From Myxococcales bacterium (GTDB lineage: Bacteria; Myxococcota_A; Polyangia; Haliangiales; Haliangiaceae): a DNA stretch of 64,000 bases. Each line of letters opens with the position of its first letter. Position 1 is the first letter of the stretch. A program made the position numbers and the translations under genes. This document shows positions 17,632-25,944 of the stretch, one piece after another. Location: contig JADKKI010000009.1 in the NCBI GenBank assembly GCA_016720595.1, forward strand, positions 124,001 to 188,000. The letters are read 5' to 3'. The notes under the pieces are model-generated. The model was not told the origin of the DNA and did not search any database. It was given only the letters and a program-made list of their open reading frames with translations.

Positions 17632-18981
17632 ATGAACCGCGCACTCCCCCTGCTCCTCGCAGGTGCGATCGGTCTCGGCGCGCACACCGCGCACGCCGAC
17701 GAACCAAAGATCGCGTACCAGAAGTTCGAGCTCGCCAACGGCCTCAAGGTCTACGTGATCGAGGACCACAAGGCACCGATCGCCTACGAGGTGCTGTGGG
17801 TCGACGTCGGCTCCAAGGACGAGGTGGCCAATCGCACCGGGTTCGCACACCTGTTCGAACACCTGATGTTCAAGGGCTCGGCCCACATCCCCGACGGCAA
17901 CATGGACAAGCTCCTCGAAGAAGCGGGCGGCTGGTCCAACGCGTTCACGTCGGGTGACATGACGGTCTATCAGAACGTCGCCGGCTCGAACTTCCTCGAG
18001 CAGATGCTGTGGATCGAGTCCGACCGCGTGGCCGGCCTCCTCGATTCCTTCACCCAGGCCAAGCTCGACAACCAGCGCGACGTCGTCCTCAACGAGCGGC
18101 GCCAGAGCTACGAGAACCGCCCGTACGGCATGGCCTCGCTGCTGATCTCGGAGAACCTGTGGCCCAAAGATCACGGCTACCACTGGTCGACGATCGGCTA
18201 TCCCTCGGACCTCAAGGCCGCACAGGTCAAGGACGTCGCTCAGTTCTTCCGCACGTACTACGTGCCGAACAACGCCACGATGGTGATCGCCGGCGATGTG
18301 AAGTTCGCGGACGCCAAGAAGCTCGTCGAGAAGTACTTCTCGTGGATCCCGCGGCAGCCCGAGCCCGCCCGCCCGCAGTACAAGGTGCCGGCGCCGATCA
18401 CGAAGGAGATCGTGCTCAAGACCACCGATGACGTGCAGGTCCCGCGCGTCTACCTCTCGTGGCGTGGCCCCGCGAAGTTCACGGCCGAAGAGCCCGCGCT
18501 CGATGCGCTCGCCGCGATCCTCGGCGATGGCAAGTCCAGCCGCCTCTACAAGCGCCTCGTGTACGACGAGAAGATCGCGCAGGACATCAACGCCGGCTTC
18601 GATGGCCAGGACATCGGCGGCGACTTCACGATCCAGGTGACGGCGAAGCCGGGCGTCGATCCGCAGCGCCTGATCAAGGAGATCTCCGAGGAGGTCGCGA
18701 AGCTCGCGAGCACCGCACCCGACGCCAAGGAGCTCGAGCGTGCCCAGAACTCGCAGGAGGCCTCGTTCCTCAACGGTCTCGAGCCCACGCTGTCACGCGC
18801 GATCGCGCTCGCCGGCTACGACGTGCAGGCCAAGGATCCGGACTACTTCGCGAAGGATCTCGCGCGTCGCCGTGCGGTGACCACGGCCCAGGTCCAGGCC
18901 GTCGCCGCGAAGTACTTGAAGCCGAACGCGCGGGTCGTGCTGACGATCAGCCCTGGCAAGAAGCCGCAGGAGAAGCCGTGA
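17632..18981 (+). CDS. M16 zinc metallopeptidase, catalytic subunit
   Basis: This 449-residue protein has a signal peptide (MNRALPLLLAGAIGLGAHTAHA) and the inverted zinc motif HLFEH at 73-77 with the third ligand E155 in VVLNERRQ, 78 residues further on. It is therefore a complete M16 active subunit secreted to the periplasm. Its stop overlaps the GTG of the next gene, which encodes an M16 homologue without zinc ligands. The two together should form the closed chamber typical of M16B enzymes (PqqL/YmxG and processing-peptidase type), which degrade or process peptides. Confidence 0.9.
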   Translation: MNRALPLLLAGAIGLGAHTAHADEPKIAYQKFELANGLKVYVIEDHKAPIAYEVLWVDVGSKDEVANRTGFAHLFEHLMFKGSAHIPDGNMDKLLEEAGGWSNAFTSGDMTVYQNVAGSNFLEQMLWIESDRVAGLLDSFTQAKLDNQRDVVLNERRQSYENRPYGMASLLISENLWPKDHGYHWSTIGYPSDLKAAQVKDVAQFFRTYYVPNNATMVIAGDVKFADAKKLVEKYFSWIPRQPEPARPQYKVPAPITKEIVLKTTDDVQVPRVYLSWRGPAKFTAEEPALDALAAILGDGKSSRLYKRLVYDEKIAQDINAGFDGQDIGGDFTIQVTAKPGVDPQRLIKEISEEVAKLASTAPDAKELERAQNSQEASFLNGLEPTLSRAIALAGYDVQAKDPDYFAKDLARRRAVTTAQVQAVAAKYLKPNARVVLTISPGKKPQEKP

Positions 18982-20474
18982 AGCACTCGAAGCTCGTCAT
19001 CTCGATCCTCGTCGCCATGGCGACGCCCGCACTCGCGCAGCCGGGTGCCGGGGCCCGGCCAGGACCTCCTCCCACGGTGTTCGACAGCTCGGGCATCTCG
19101 GACTGGGCCACGCCGCCGAAGCCGACCAAGGAGCCCGGGTTCACGCCTCCCGTGGGCAAGCGCATGAAGCTCGCGAACGGCGTCCAGCTGCTCGTGGTGG
19201 AGAACCACAAGCTGCCGATCGTCTCGATGCAGCTCGTGATCCCGGGCGCGGGATACGCCGCCGATCCGAGCGGGAAGGGCGGGCTCGCCGCATTCACCGC
19301 GGACCTGCTCGACGAAGGCGCCGGTGGGCTGTCTCCGATCGCGATCGCCGAGGAGACCGATCGCCTCGGCGCCGGCATCAGCGTGAGCACCGATGCCGAT
19401 GCCGCGTACGTCGCGATCAGCACGCTCGCCAAGACGCTCGACTCGACGATCGAGCTCGCGACCAAGGTGATCACGCAGCCGGGGTTCGACGACAAGGAGG
19501 CCGATCGCGTGAAGGGCGATCGCAGCACGTCGCTCGAGCTACGGCGCGATCGCCCGCGCGAGGTCGCCGCACTGATGCTGAATGGCGCGCTCTATGGCGC
19601 GGACTCGGCCTATGGCCACCCGGGCTCGGGCCTCCGCGAGGAGTTCAAGGGCGTCACCGTGGCGGATGCGCGCACGTTCTATCAGGAGCACTGGAACCCG
19701 GCCGTGATGACGCTCGTCGTCGTCGGGGACATCGATCCGAAAGCGATGAAGGCCAAGCTCGATGCCGGCCTCGGCGCGTGGAAGCCGACGGGGAGCAAGC
19801 GCCCGAGCAAGATCGTGGCGGCCCCGGCGAAGCTCGCGAACCGGCTCCTCCTCGTCGATCGTCCCGCCGCGGCACAGTCCGATGTGCGGATCGGCCTCGT
19901 CGGCCCCGATCGCAAGGACAAGCGGTTCTTCGCGTTCGAGGTCTATCGCACCACGCTCGGGGATGGCTTCACCAGCCGCCTCACGCAGCGCCTCCGCGAG
20001 CAGCTCGGCATCACGTACGGTGCGAGCGCGAACATGGACTGGCGCGTCGCGCGCGGGCCGTTCGTGATCGGCACGGCGATCGTCACGGCCGCCACGGGGC
20101 AGGGGCTCTCGGAGACCTTGAAGCTCGTCGAGGAGCTGACGACGACCGACATCCCTGCCGCCGAGCTCGAGAAATCGAAGCAGAACCTGATCCGTGCGCT
20201 GCCCGCGCGGTTCGGGACCAACGCCTCCACCGCCGATGCGTTCGCCGAGCTCGTGCTCCAGGGACTTCCGGACACCTGGTACGCGCGCTACGCCGAAGGC
20301 GTCCGCAAGGTCTCGGCGAAGGACGTGAAGGCCGCGGCGAAGGCCTTGGTCCCCAGCAAGCAGCTCGTGATCTCGGTGGTGGGGGACATGAGCAAGGTTC
20401 GCGCCGACATCGACAAGCTGGATCTCGGTGATCCCGCGATGTTCGACCTCTACGGGATGCCGCTGAAGAAGTAG
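18978..20474 (+). CDS. M16 peptidase-like protein, non-catalytic subunit
   Basis: The 498-residue product begins at GTG 18978, overlapping the previous stop (GTGA). It has a signal peptide ending in ALAQPG, then a Pro/Gly-rich segment, then the M16 fold. Where the active partner has HLFEH, this one has AAFTADLLDEG at 104-114, with no zinc ligands. The second half keeps the substrate-gripping region (RLTQRLREQLGITYGASA at about 335-352, the R/Y pair of the C-terminal domain). This division matches known heterodimeric M16B peptidases. Confidence 0.87.
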   Translation: MKHSKLVISILVAMATPALAQPGAGARPGPPPTVFDSSGISDWATPPKPTKEPGFTPPVGKRMKLANGVQLLVVENHKLPIVSMQLVIPGAGYAADPSGKGGLAAFTADLLDEGAGGLSPIAIAEETDRLGAGISVSTDADAAYVAISTLAKTLDSTIELATKVITQPGFDDKEADRVKGDRSTSLELRRDRPREVAALMLNGALYGADSAYGHPGSGLREEFKGVTVADARTFYQEHWNPAVMTLVVVGDIDPKAMKAKLDAGLGAWKPTGSKRPSKIVAAPAKLANRLLLVDRPAAAQSDVRIGLVGPDRKDKRFFAFEVYRTTLGDGFTSRLTQRLREQLGITYGASANMDWRVARGPFVIGTAIVTAATGQGLSETLKLVEELTTTDIPAAELEKSKQNLIRALPARFGTNASTADAFAELVLQGLPDTWYARYAEGVRKVSAKDVKAAAKALVPSKQLVISVVGDMSKVRADIDKLDLGDPAMFDLYGMPLKK

Positions 20475-20512
20475 TTTGCGTGCGCCTGGGCCCCGCGGTA
20501 TCGAGGGTCGAG

Positions 20513-20866
20513 ATGAGCGAGCGCAGGCATCACACGCGGCACCCGATCCAGGTGCCGGTCAATGTGAGCGCCGGCGCACGGCGTGATCGCGTGGGGATGA
20601 TCCGCGACCTCAGCCGGAGCGGGATCCTGTTCCACAGCCTGTCGCGGTTCGAGCTCGGCGAGCGGCTCGCGCTGATGTTCCGCGTCGATCGCGCCAAGGG
20701 CTCCACCGGCGGCCAGGTCGTGCGCGTCGACATGGACGATCACCCCGACAACATCTTCCGCTTCCTCACCGCGGTGCGGTTCGATGCGCCACTGCTCGAT
20801 CTCGAGATCCCGCAGCACGATACCGACGTCGATCATCCGGCGTCTGTGGCTGATCGCGGCGCCTGA
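20513..20866 (+). CDS. PilZ-domain c-di-GMP receptor
   Basis: This 117-residue protein begins at ATG 20513 behind a GAGGG. It has both PilZ ligand motifs: RxxxR (R5-R9 in RRHHTRH) and DxSxxG (DLSRSG, 32-37). It contains nothing else, so it is a single-domain adaptor that should bind c-di-GMP and then contact a target. Its stop directly abuts the stop of the convergent kinase-WD40 gene. Confidence 0.88.
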   Translation: MSERRHHTRHPIQVPVNVSAGARRDRVGMIRDLSRSGILFHSLSRFELGERLALMFRVDRAKGSTGGQVVRVDMDDHPDNIFRFLTAVRFDAPLLDLEIPQHDTDVDHPASVADRGA

Positions 20867-23392
20867 TCACTTCCGCGGCTTCGGATCCTCGTCGGTGAGG
20901 TTCGTGCGCTGGTTGAGCCAGCCGAGGAGCGCGGGGCCACTCGGTGGTGGACCAGCATCGTCGAGCCGCCAGATCCTCGCGCGATCATCCTCGGCCCCGG
21001 AGATCAGCAAGCCACCTGGCGTGAACGAGACCGCCTTCACCGCGGTCTTGTGACCGATGAACCGGCGACCGGGCCCACCGGTCAGCGGCCACACCCACAC
21101 GGTTCCATCGATGCCCGCGGAGGCGATCCACTTCCCGTCGTGGCTGACATCGATGTCCTTGACCCCGACCTCGTTGCCGAGCAGCTTCTGGCCGGGGCCG
21201 CTCGGGATGTCATCGACGGCGACGATGTTGTCGCCACCCGCGGAGACCACGTGCTTGCCATCGGCGGTGAACACGAAGTCGCGCACCACATCGGTGTGGT
21301 TCGTGAGCGTGCGGATCCGGGTGCCTTCGATCGTCCACAGCGTGGCCACGCCGTCCTCGTCACCGGCCGCGAGGTACTTCCCATCCGGTGACAGCACGAG
21401 GGTGCGGAGCTCGGCGGCGTGCGCCTGCACGATCTCGCCTTTGCCAGTGATCGGATCGAGGTGACCGATCGATCCGTCGTAGCCGCCAACGATCACCACC
21501 GTGCCCTCGCGATTCCACACCACGGGGCGGAGGCCGTGATGGTGACGCCGGATCTCCTTGCCGAGCGCGCTCGTGACATCCCAGACGAACAGCCGGCCAT
21601 CTTCGTCCGTGGACGCGAGCCGGGTTCCGTCGGGCGAGAAGGCGACGCCGCGGACGGTGTTCGAGTGGCCGTGCAGCTGTCGCGCATTCCCTGAATCGAG
21701 CTCCCACAGATAGATCTCGTGATCCGTCCCGGCGGTGGCGAGGTACTTGCCGTCCGCGGACATCGTCATCGTCTCGATCGGTCCGGTGTGCTTCGCGAAC
21801 ACGACCGACGTCCCGTCGTCCACGCGCCAGTAGCGCACGGTGGAGTCGTCGCTGCCGGTCGCCACGTGCACGTCGTCGGGGGAGGCGATCACGTGCTCGA
21901 CGTCGTTGGTGTGCCCTTCGAGCACGCGGGCCATCCCGAGCCGACCCGCCTCGGTGGCGACCTCGAGCGTGGTGGGCCACTCGAGCGCCTCGGGCTTCCT
22001 CGCGAGGCCCTTGAGGATGGCCGCGGCCTGACTCGGATCGGAGCTGAGCGCCTTCCGCGCGAGCTTGACCAGCAGCCGGGCGTACTCGCGCTCGGCCTTC
22101 ACGCGCTCGTTGTCGGCGGTGATCGTCGCCTCCTCGGCTTCGGCGCGCCGGCGATCGAGCTCCTTGATCGAGATCACCGCGACCACTGCCAGCACGACCA
22201 CCGCGAACGCTGCCACGCCCACGGTGATCCGGTGCCGCCACAGCCAGCGCTTCATCAGGTGCCAGAGGCCGTACGAGTGAGATCCGACCAGCTTCCCGGC
22301 CGCGAACTGCCGAAGCTCGTCCGCGAGCTGCTTCGCGTTCTGATAGCGGTTCGCCGGATCGTGCGCCATCGCGTGCTCGACGATCGTCGCCAGCTCGGCC
22401 GGGACCCGAGGCTCGCGCACGCCGATCTTCATCCGCTTGCCGGTGGCCACCTGATCGAGCACCTCGTCGGTGGTGTGCCCGCGGGCCGGCGGTGCACCCG
22501 CGAGTAGGGTGTAGAGCAGTGCGCCGAGCGCATAGATGTCCGTGCGCTCGTCCACCGCCTCGCCGCGCGCCTGCTCCGGTGCCATGTACGAGGGCGTACC
22601 CAGCACCGAGCCCACGCGCGTCAACGACGCATCGCCCGACGAGGACGTCGCGGACTCCTCGTCGACGATCGGCACCTCGCCGGCCCGGAGATCTTTCGCC
22701 AGCCCCCAATCGATCACCACCGTCTCGCCGAACGGACCGACGAGCACGTTCGAGGGCTTGAGATCGCGATGCAGTACGCCTTCGCTGTGCGCATACGCGA
22801 TCGCATCGGCAACCGCGATCGCGTGCGGCAACAGGGCGAGGCGCTGCTCGATCGTGGTGGTCTCCTCGAGCACCACCTCGAGCGAACGCCCGCGCACGCG
22901 CTCCATCGCATAGAACGCGCGCCCATCGCCGAGCACACCGGCCTCGTACACGCGCACGATCGAGGGATGCTGCAGCCGCGCGGTGATCAGCGCCTCGCGC
23001 TCGAACCGCGGATCGATCCGCTCGCCCTGGTGGCGCGTGACCTTGATGACCACGTCGCGCCGCAGCCGTCGATCGCGCGCGGACAGGATCTTGCCCATCC
23101 CGCCCCGGGCGATCTCGGGACCGATCGCATAGCTCGCGGAATCGACCTTGGGGAGGCTCGTGAAGTCCGTGACCACACCCGGGCCCGCGAGGGTGGCTGC
23201 GTGCCCGGCCTCGAGAGGTGTGGGGGCGACGGTCTCGCCGTGCGCATCGACCGCGTTGTAGACGGCCGAGCCCACCGTGGCGCCGAGCGCCGGTGCACCG
23301 TGACCGCCTGGGAGCGTGGCCGGCTTGGCCGTATCGGGCGACGGTGGCGCGACCGTCGGGTCGAGCCCGACGTCGTGGCGGCGATCGCTCAT
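20867..23392 (-). CDS. Hanks-type Ser/Thr protein kinase with WD40 repeats
   Basis: This 841-residue protein has a disordered N-terminus (1-85), a kinase domain from about 88 to 355 (glycine loop ARGGMGK, K117 in VVIKVTR, HRD at 208-210, DWG at 228-230 in place of DFG, and APE-type MAPEQARG), one membrane segment at about 390-412 (VGVAAFAVVVLAVVAVISI), a short coiled coil, then seven or so WD40 repeats (for example VAFSPDGTRLASTDEDGRLF). It is likely an active membrane kinase that senses through an external or periplasmic propeller. Kinase-WD40 fusions of this kind are common in myxobacteria and planctomycetes. Confidence 0.9.
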   Translation of the reverse strand: MSDRRHDVGLDPTVAPPSPDTAKPATLPGGHGAPALGATVGSAVYNAVDAHGETVAPTPLEAGHAATLAGPGVVTDFTSLPKVDSASYAIGPEIARGGMGKILSARDRRLRRDVVIKVTRHQGERIDPRFEREALITARLQHPSIVRVYEAGVLGDGRAFYAMERVRGRSLEVVLEETTTIEQRLALLPHAIAVADAIAYAHSEGVLHRDLKPSNVLVGPFGETVVIDWGLAKDLRAGEVPIVDEESATSSSGDASLTRVGSVLGTPSYMAPEQARGEAVDERTDIYALGALLYTLLAGAPPARGHTTDEVLDQVATGKRMKIGVREPRVPAELATIVEHAMAHDPANRYQNAKQLADELRQFAAGKLVGSHSYGLWHLMKRWLWRHRITVGVAAFAVVVLAVVAVISIKELDRRRAEAEEATITADNERVKAEREYARLLVKLARKALSSDPSQAAAILKGLARKPEALEWPTTLEVATEAGRLGMARVLEGHTNDVEHVIASPDDVHVATGSDDSTVRYWRVDDGTSVVFAKHTGPIETMTMSADGKYLATAGTDHEIYLWELDSGNARQLHGHSNTVRGVAFSPDGTRLASTDEDGRLFVWDVTSALGKEIRRHHHGLRPVVWNREGTVVIVGGYDGSIGHLDPITGKGEIVQAHAAELRTLVLSPDGKYLAAGDEDGVATLWTIEGTRIRTLTNHTDVVRDFVFTADGKHVVSAGGDNIVAVDDIPSGPGQKLLGNEVGVKDIDVSHDGKWIASAGIDGTVWVWPLTGGPGRRFIGHKTAVKAVSFTPGGLLISGAEDDRARIWRLDDAGPPPSGPALLGWLNQRTNLTDEDPKPRK

Positions 23393-23450
23393 CCGTGCTC
23401 CAGCCTAACAGCAAAACCGGTCTGCCCCCTTTCGATGGTAGACCTGCCGC

Positions 23451-24026
23451 GTGTGGACCCTCGGCCCGGCATGGCAGGACGAGCGAGCGCTCGCCGCGGC
23501 CTGGCGAGGCGCGGCGCCGTTCCCCCACCTGATCTTCGAGGACGTGGTGCCGGCGACGCCGGTCCTCGAGCTGCTCGACGACGAGGGGGTCCAGCGCCAG
23601 GAGGGTGACATCTTTGCGTTCGAGGCCTCCGGTGACCTCCGCGAGCTGAGCGCCTCGTTCGGCGCCGTGTTCGCGCCGCCGCTCGCGCGGATCACTGGCA
23701 AGCCCGTGGTGCGCGCCGAGCTCCGCGCCTATGCGTATCGCGTGGGGCACTACCTGCTGCCGCACTCCGACCATCAGGAGGGCCTCGAGAGGCTGCTCGC
23801 CTTCGCGTACTACCTGCCCTCTCCCGAGCCGCCCAGTGGCGGCGAGCTCGAGCTGTTCCGCTGCACCGTGGTGGACGGCGCGATCGTGGCCACGGACTCG
23901 GCGGTGCTGATCGAGCCGCGCCCGCACCGGCTCGCGGTGTTCGATGTCAGCGATGTCTCGCTCCATCAGGTGCGCGAGGTGCTCGGCGGTCTGCGGGTCT
24001 CGCTCGCGGGGTGGTTCTACCCGTGA
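23451..24026 (+). CDS. 2OG-Fe(II) oxygenase (prolyl-hydroxylase-like)
   Basis: This 191-residue protein starts at GTG 23451. It contains the double-stranded beta-helix iron site HxD...H (H105 and D107 in LLPHSDHQ, H172 in SLHQV) and R182 (GGLRVSLAGWFY) for binding 2-oxoglutarate, as in prolyl-4-hydroxylase-type enzymes. The order and spacing are as expected, so it should be active. The substrate is unknown. It is the first of five genes that all overlap end to end up to 25944. Confidence 0.85.
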   Translation: MWTLGPAWQDERALAAAWRGAAPFPHLIFEDVVPATPVLELLDDEGVQRQEGDIFAFEASGDLRELSASFGAVFAPPLARITGKPVVRAELRAYAYRVGHYLLPHSDHQEGLERLLAFAYYLPSPEPPSGGELELFRCTVVDGAIVATDSAVLIEPRPHRLAVFDVSDVSLHQVREVLGGLRVSLAGWFYP

Positions 24027-24508
24027 TCCAGCTCTCGAGGATCGCGACGATCGTGCCGGCGAGCTTTCCGCTCCCTGGTCCGTTCTCCTACCGACGCTAC
24101 GCCCTCGTCGATCGGGGCAGCTACGAGTATTGCGACGACGTCACGGTCCCGCCGGAGTTGGTCGCGCTCGCCTCGGAGGTCACCAGCCGCACGCTGGAGG
24201 TCGTCTCCGCGCGGCTCGTCAGGCTCTCACCCGGGGATTATGTCCTGGCGCATCACGATCACACGCATGACGATCATCGCGTGGAGGTCATCGTCGACAT
24301 GTCACCCGCGGCGGTGCCCGGCACCGAAGTCCGTTATCGCCGCCGCGGCGCGGTGTTCTTCCGGTTCCCGAGCGCCCCGGGGGCGACCTCGATCGTCGAG
24401 AGGGACTCGGCGACGCAGTGTCATCACACCTACGTGAGCAAGCTCGCCGCCGGCGCGAGCGTCGTGCGCCTGATCGTCCTTCTGCGCGACGCTGCCGTGC
24501 CGGTCTGA
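24023..24508 (+). CDS. Second 2OG-Fe(II)-oxygenase-like protein
   Basis: The start GTG at 24023 overlaps the stop of the preceding oxygenase (GTGA). The 161-residue protein shows a His/Asp cluster at 77-85 (HHDHTHDDH) that can supply the HxD iron pair, a later His (H134/H135 in TQCHHTYV) and an Arg in VVRLIVLLR (149 or 155). The order fits a double-stranded beta-helix oxygenase distantly related to its neighbour. It could also be a catalytically weaker cupin. Coupling to the first enzyme suggests they act together. Confidence 0.65.
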   Translation: MIQLSRIATIVPASFPLPGPFSYRRYALVDRGSYEYCDDVTVPPELVALASEVTSRTLEVVSARLVRLSPGDYVLAHHDHTHDDHRVEVIVDMSPAAVPGTEVRYRRRGAVFFRFPSAPGATSIVERDSATQCHHTYVSKLAAGASVVRLIVLLRDAAVPV

Positions 24509-24581
24509 CACCGCGGGGATCCCGCGCGCACGACGAATCGCGGAGTTCGACGCCGGCACGCGCGCTGCACGACGAGCGGAG

Positions 24582-25001
24582 GTGTCCGCAACCAGGCCCC
24601 CTCTCGTGCCGCTCTGGCTGGCGTTGATCTCGGGGAGCTGGGTGATCGACGCGGGCACCCGGCACGCGTACTACTTCTATCGGCCCGTCCGCGAGCATTC
24701 CTACGGTCCGACCGAGGCGTGCCTGCTCGTGGTGCTGGTGCTCGCCTACCGCTACTGGCGTCGCGTGCGGCCGAACCCGCACGAGGGACTCCGCACGATC
24801 GCGCTCCACGCCGCCGCCGTGACCGCTGTGGCCTCGGTGTGGGCGCCCGTCGCCGACCTGCCGAGCCTGATCGCGCTGCACCGCATCGCGTGCGGGGCCG
24901 CGTTCGTCTTGATCGCGTGCCTGCTGCTCGAGATCAGGCTGTCCACCTCGCCACTCGCCCATGCGGTGGTGGTGCGAGCTCACCGCGAGCCGCGCGCGTG
25001 A
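24582..25001 (+). CDS. Tandem paralogous membrane protein 1 of 3
   Basis: This 139-residue protein has about four membrane segments. Distinctive parts are YYFYRPVREHSYGPTEACL after the first helix, then an interhelix Arg-rich loop (YRYWRRVRP), and the end LLEIRLSTSPLAHAV. The last part recurs in both following genes (LELRITTPPIARAV and LLEVRLAHSPIARAI), as does LHRIAC in the next one, so the three are paralogues. No known family is recognised. It begins at GTG 24582, 73 bases after the second oxygenase. Confidence 0.65.
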   Translation: MSATRPPLVPLWLALISGSWVIDAGTRHAYYFYRPVREHSYGPTEACLLVVLVLAYRYWRRVRPNPHEGLRTIALHAAAVTAVASVWAPVADLPSLIALHRIACGAAFVLIACLLLEIRLSTSPLAHAVVVRAHREPRA

Positions 25002-25435
25002 TCTGGCGTGCGTTCGTCCTCTGGCTCGGGCTCGCGGCAGCCGTGGTGCTGGTCCACGCGGCGGGCTCGCGCCCCGTCGAGATCTGTTGCTACGACCACC
25101 TCGCCGGCAATCCGTATCGCGACGCCGAGCACTTTCTCGTGGGCCTCGCGGCCGTGACGCTCCTCGTGTGGCGCTTTGCGCGACCGACGGCTCGCGGCCC
25201 GCTGCGCTACATCGCGTTCAACGCGGCGGCGATCACGATGGTGTTCGCACCGCTGGCGATGGCCGCTCACACGCGAGGTGCGATGTTCCTGCACCGGATT
25301 GCATGCGAGGCCGCGATCGTCATGATCGCAGCACTCGTGCTCGAGCTCCGGATCACGACTCCGCCGATCGCGCGCGCGGTGGCGACGCAGCGCGCGCCCG
25401 CTCAACCGCCTGCCACGGCGCGTGGGACGCATTGA
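24998..25435 (+). CDS. Tandem paralogous membrane protein 2 of 3
   Basis: The 145-residue protein begins at GTG 24998, overlapping the previous stop (GTGA). The layout is like that of copy 1: an N-terminal helix, the extracytoplasmic-type segment EICCYDHLAGNPYRDAEHF, a second helix ending at a basic loop (WRFARPTARGP), a third helix, then FLHRIACEAAIVMIAALVLELRITTPPIARAV. CC and NPYR are shared with copy 3. It is probably a four-helix inner-membrane protein. Function unknown. Confidence 0.65.
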   Translation: MIWRAFVLWLGLAAAVVLVHAAGSRPVEICCYDHLAGNPYRDAEHFLVGLAAVTLLVWRFARPTARGPLRYIAFNAAAITMVFAPLAMAAHTRGAMFLHRIACEAAIVMIAALVLELRITTPPIARAVATQRAPAQPPATARGTH

Positions 25436-25944
25436 TGGAGGTGCAGCTCAGCATGGCCGTCGGCCTCCTCCTCGTGACCGCGCTGCTCGACGTGCGGTGG
25501 CTACGTCCTCCGTTCTGCGCGCTCGGGCTGCTGATCTGCATCTCTTTCGTGTTCGCCTTTCTCGGCGGTAACGGCCACGCCTGTTGCGGCGAGTACTTCG
25601 CCAACCCGTACCGCTACCAGCAGGCGGTCATCGTCGCGGTACTCGTGATCGCGTACGGTCGCTGGCGTCGCGCCTGCCCGAAGGTCGGTCCCTTCGTTCG
25701 TCGTCTGACGACGACGGCCACCACCGCAACCTTTGCCGCCGCGGCGCTCTCCGTGCTCGCCCCACCACAGGTCCGCCTCGGCTTCGTGGAGATGGCGACG
25801 GGGGCCTCGGCGGTGCTCACGCTCTCGCTGCTTCTCGAGGTTCGCCTCGCCCACTCGCCGATCGCCCGCGCGATCGCGCTCGCGCCGAGGTCAGAGCAGG
25901 GGCGAGATCAACCGGGCGGCGGCCTGACCGAACCGCGTGCGTAG
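25435..25944 (+). CDS. Tandem paralogous membrane protein 3 of 3
   Basis: The ATG at 25435 overlaps the stop of copy 2 (TGATG). The 169-residue product has the same plan: an N-terminal hairpin of helices, GHACCGEYFANPYRYQQA, a basic loop (GRWRRACPKVGP), then two helices ending LTLSLLLEVRLAHSPIARAI. The Cys-Cys and NPYR motifs align with copy 2. The last 54 bases overlap the 3' end of the convergent cardiolipin synthase gene, so the C-terminal 18 residues are an extension beyond the paralogous core. Confidence 0.62.
   Translation: MEVQLSMAVGLLLVTALLDVRWLRPPFCALGLLICISFVFAFLGGNGHACCGEYFANPYRYQQAVIVAVLVIAYGRWRRACPKVGPFVRRLTTTATTATFAAAALSVLAPPQVRLGFVEMATGASAVLTLSLLLEVRLAHSPIARAIALAPRSEQGRDQPGGGLTEPRA

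Noticed and set aside
16186..18183. Minus-strand frame reaching 665 codons around the truncated haemoglobin
   Set aside because: Only the last 135 codons form a folded domain; the rest is antisense to the secreted protein at 16834 and the M16 gene.
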